Assembly: GCF_016907925.1 (NCBI RefSeq)
Contig: NZ_JAFBCZ010000001.1
Span: forward strand, 186,001-250,000
Source of the DNA: Herpetosiphon giganteus
Lineage (GTDB): Bacteria; Chloroflexota; Chloroflexia; Chloroflexales; Herpetosiphonaceae
Direction: 5' to 3'
Length of the DNA stretch: 64,000 bases
The position numbers were made by a program, and so were the translations under genes. This document shows positions 61,884 to 64,000 of the stretch, in pieces (positions within the stretch are counted from its first letter, which is position 1; each line of letters opens with the position of its first letter). The notes below the pieces were generated by a model. That model worked only from the letters and a program-made list of their open reading frames with translations, was not told where the DNA came from and did not search any database.

Positions 61884-64000
61884 ATGGATAATCACCACCA
61901 GAACCGCAAGTATATTGTTGATCATCTGCGTGCAGAATTGGTTGGACCGATGCCAGAAGGAAGAGAGATTGATACAACCAAACCAGTTCGGTTTGATGAC
62001 CAGAAACAGGCATATGGACCTTGGAAGCAGGCCGAATCGGGTGAAGAGATCTTGATTCGTGATGTACCCCACAAGCGATATGGTATAGGAGTTTTATATC
62101 CCTTTGGTACCTTGCAAGAGCCAGAATTATCTAAAAATGACTTAGATATCGTCAATGATCCAATCATTAACAACACAACCCAGGAACACTTTGCTATTTT
62201 AACTGAAGATGCCTACAAAGCAGCTGAAACAATTGCTGCACGTATCGATGTTGCTGAAACTGAGGAGATGGATCTTTCAACTGCAAATTCCTACAAACCA
62301 AGTAGTATGGGAGTAAGTTTCTTAGCAGATCTGCCAAATAACAGTATGTTGGTAGTACATGTGACGGGGGGACGGTACCGACAACAGGCAGTGAGTGTGC
62401 AAGAGCGAGAACAAACATGGTGGTGTAGATCTTCTATTTCTGGTACGGCGATATTTACATCCGATGAATTAAAACTCTATCCATACAGATTTTTATGTTC
62501 CAAGCCGGTTGAAGGAACAAACCTCGAAAACTTCAAATTGAATATAGAAGTCTATTCTCGTCCTACTCGTAACCTAGGGGAACGTTTACTTACCATCAGT
62601 TTGGTAAATCGCAATATCGGTACCGAGAATAATGATCAATCGATGCTATTTCAAAGTCACTTTAAGGTAACACTTACATCAGACTCATTATCAGAACACG
62701 ACGGATGGATTCATCCCTATCCTAGTTACCTGACTATTGCTCCTGATGCGGAAGAGCAGTCTCTATCGTTATTATATCGTCATGCTGAAATATTTGCTAC
62801 TGGACATGGGTGTGCAGCAGATTGGGGTATTGCTAGTACATCTTTAGAAAAATCTAAAGGATATGTAGGGTGGGTGAGTGCAGAATGTTTACCGTGTGTA
62901 GAAACACCTAGTATTACACCAGATATTTTAGATTCAAGTGGGGAAAAGATTATTGTTCCAATGGCACCACTAGCAGGATTGATTGCAACCGATGATGGAT
63001 TTCAGTCACTTGATAGGGTGATTGAAGGGTATGAGACTTGGATTAAACAAAAACAGTCTGAGCTTGAGCAACTTGCACCCCAATACCAAGCAGCCGCACA
63101 AGATCATCTTAATCAATGCCGCACATGTGCCAATCGTATGCGTGATGGAGTTCAATATCTCCGCACAAATTCAAATGCTGAAAAGGCTTTTCGCCTAGCG
63201 AATCACGCAATGCTGCTTCAGCAGGTTCGTGCAAATCCCAAAATTCGGTATTACCAATACGATAGTATTACTCAAACCAGTTCCTTTTCAGAACCTTTTA
63301 GTGAACCTGATTTACTTTTGGGTAACAAACGTGGAAACTGGCGTCCATTTCAAATCGCGTTTCTTTTGATGTCACTTCAATCTACAGCCGATGGAAATAT
63401 AGAAGATCGACGTATGGTCGAGTTGATTTGGTTTCCGACGGGGGGTGGCAAAACCGAAGCCTATTTAGGTCTCGCTGCGTTTTCGATATTCTTCCGTCGG
63501 CTTATAGATCCTAGGGATACTGGTGTGCAAGTATTGATGAGATATACTCTTCGATTACTTACCGCGCAGCAGTTCCAACGTGCGGCAGGTTTAATATGTG
63601 CTATGGAATATTTACGCCGACAAAACCAATCTGTTTTAGGTGTTGACCCTCTTACAATTGGTATTTGGCTTGGATCTTCAATTACTCCCAATACCCGTAA
63701 AGATGCACGGAATATATTAGCTGAACTACGAAGAGAACAAGGTGAAAATAAATTTATTCTTACTCGATGTCCTTGGTGTAGAGCCCAAATTGGACCTATA
63801 AAATCATCCGCTCAGACTACAAGAACACGATCAAAACGGAAACGTGATAGTAGTCCTACTGTTGTGGGATATGAAACCGATACACAATCAGTAATATTCA
63901 GATGCTCTGACGAAAAGTGTCCATTTCACATACAGCTTCCAGTATATGTAATTGATGAGGATGTGTATCTCAAGCGACCTTCACTTGTTATAGGGACAGT
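61884..64000 (+). CDS. drmA: DrmA-type DISARM helicase, 3' partial
   Basis: ATG 61884 follows AAAGGAGGG; an in-frame ATG at 61851 is also possible. The frame is open to the window end (at least 705 residues). The N-terminus YIVDHLRAELVGPMPEGREI and RYGIGVLYPFG resemble DrmA proteins. The SF2 motif I is WFPTGGGKTEAYLGL at about residue 514-528, motif Ia is VQVLMRYTLRLLTAQQ, and a zinc-ribbon-like CPWC is followed by C-x(4)-C and the typical LPVYVIDEDVYLKRPSLVIGT that precedes the DEAD-like box in DrmA. DrmA is the core helicase of DISARM anti-phage systems and acts with DrmB and a PLD nuclease, DrmC. These and any methylase would be expected beyond the window. Confidence 0.85.
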   Translation, partial: MDNHHQNRKYIVDHLRAELVGPMPEGREIDTTKPVRFDDQKQAYGPWKQAESGEEILIRDVPHKRYGIGVLYPFGTLQEPELSKNDLDIVNDPIINNTTQEHFAILTEDAYKAAETIAARIDVAETEEMDLSTANSYKPSSMGVSFLADLPNNSMLVVHVTGGRYRQQAVSVQEREQTWWCRSSISGTAIFTSDELKLYPYRFLCSKPVEGTNLENFKLNIEVYSRPTRNLGERLLTISLVNRNIGTENNDQSMLFQSHFKVTLTSDSLSEHDGWIHPYPSYLTIAPDAEEQSLSLLYRHAEIFATGHGCAADWGIASTSLEKSKGYVGWVSAECLPCVETPSITPDILDSSGEKIIVPMAPLAGLIATDDGFQSLDRVIEGYETWIKQKQSELEQLAPQYQAAAQDHLNQCRTCANRMRDGVQYLRTNSNAEKAFRLANHAMLLQQVRANPKIRYYQYDSITQTSSFSEPFSEPDLLLGNKRGNWRPFQIAFLLMSLQSTADGNIEDRRMVELIWFPTGGGKTEAYLGLAAFSIFFRRLIDPRDTGVQVLMRYTLRLLTAQQFQRAAGLICAMEYLRRQNQSVLGVDPLTIGIWLGSSITPNTRKDARNILAELRREQGENKFILTRCPWCRAQIGPIKSSAQTTRTRSKRKRDSSPTVVGYETDTQSVIFRCSDEKCPFHIQLPVYVIDEDVYLKRPSLVIGT

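Larger units (their letters stand above)
46471..64000 (+). mobile_element. Tn7-like transposon inserted downstream of glmS (far end outside window)
   Basis: The element starts with TGT at 46471, carries Tn7R-like TnsB-binding repeats, and encodes tnsA, tnsB, tnsC and tnsD in the canonical order with tnsA closest to the glmS-side end. Cargo then follows: an FtsK-like gene, an Xre regulator, a second TniQ gene, an IS5-family remnant and a DISARM-like operon. No second end is found before 64000, so at least 17.5 kb belongs to it. The cargo is visibly AT-richer than the host genes on the left, in keeping with horizontal transfer. Confidence 0.9.

Overview
The window looks like a chromosomal segment of a filamentous gliding Chloroflexota bacterium, most likely Herpetosiphon or a close relative. 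This is inferred from gene content (many Ser/Thr kinases, thrombospondin type 3 repeats, golvesin-type secreted proteins, a LanM-type enzyme, Tad minor pilins, a wax-synthase-like acyltransferase) and from dispersed GC-rich palindromes. No 16S rRNA or other marker that would fix the taxon is present.

Region by region. 1-8.1 kb: a STAND/TPR regulator (cut by the window start) translationally coupled to a dehydratase-only LanM protein, then a membrane PQQ-type sugar dehydrogenase with its cytochrome c, a GT4 glycosyltransferase and a small acidic protein. 8.1-23 kb: a large secreted metzincin-like protease, a tandem pair of membrane-anchored beta-propeller genes (the second broken by one stop codon), a GNAT enzyme, a MOSC protein, an acyl-CoA synthetase, a DinB-like protein coupled to a wax-synthase-like MBOAT protein, a YfiH protein without its active-site residues, a class A beta-lactamase-like hydrolase and recF. 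23-30 kb: a predicted pseudokinase with a DnaJ-like zinc domain, an operon of six small proteins containing two paralogous pairs, and a golvesin-domain secreted protein behind a long structured leader. 30-43.6 kb: a kelch protein, a TadE/TadE/TadG-VWA cluster, a large GT-C-like membrane protein, two paralogous receptor kinases with extracellular Ca-binding repeats, and tRNA-Gly(CCC).

44.1-46.4 kb carries glmS preceded by a recognisable glmS ribozyme. Exactly 26 bp after the glmS stop codon a Tn7-like transposon begins (TGT end, four abutting TnsB-type sites, 46471-46560) and runs to the end of the window, so its far end is not seen. Its core operon is tnsA-tnsB-tnsC-tnsD(TniQ), with overlapping genes and a divergent Xre regulator. 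Next comes an unusual module: an FtsK/TraB-like ATPase, a second Xre protein and a second, short TniQ protein (301 aa) with no Cascade or CRISPR array in view. After an IS5-family remnant there is an AT-rich defence-like operon: two unrecognised proteins (327 and 528 aa), a NERD-SF1 helicase and a DrmA-type DISARM helicase cut by the window edge.

The element best fits a glmS-targeted Tn7-like transposon carrying a variant DISARM-like defence operon. The short TniQ with its FtsK-like and Xre neighbours is the part least explained by known Tn7 biology, and the two proteins in front of drmA are the best candidates for undescribed defence components.
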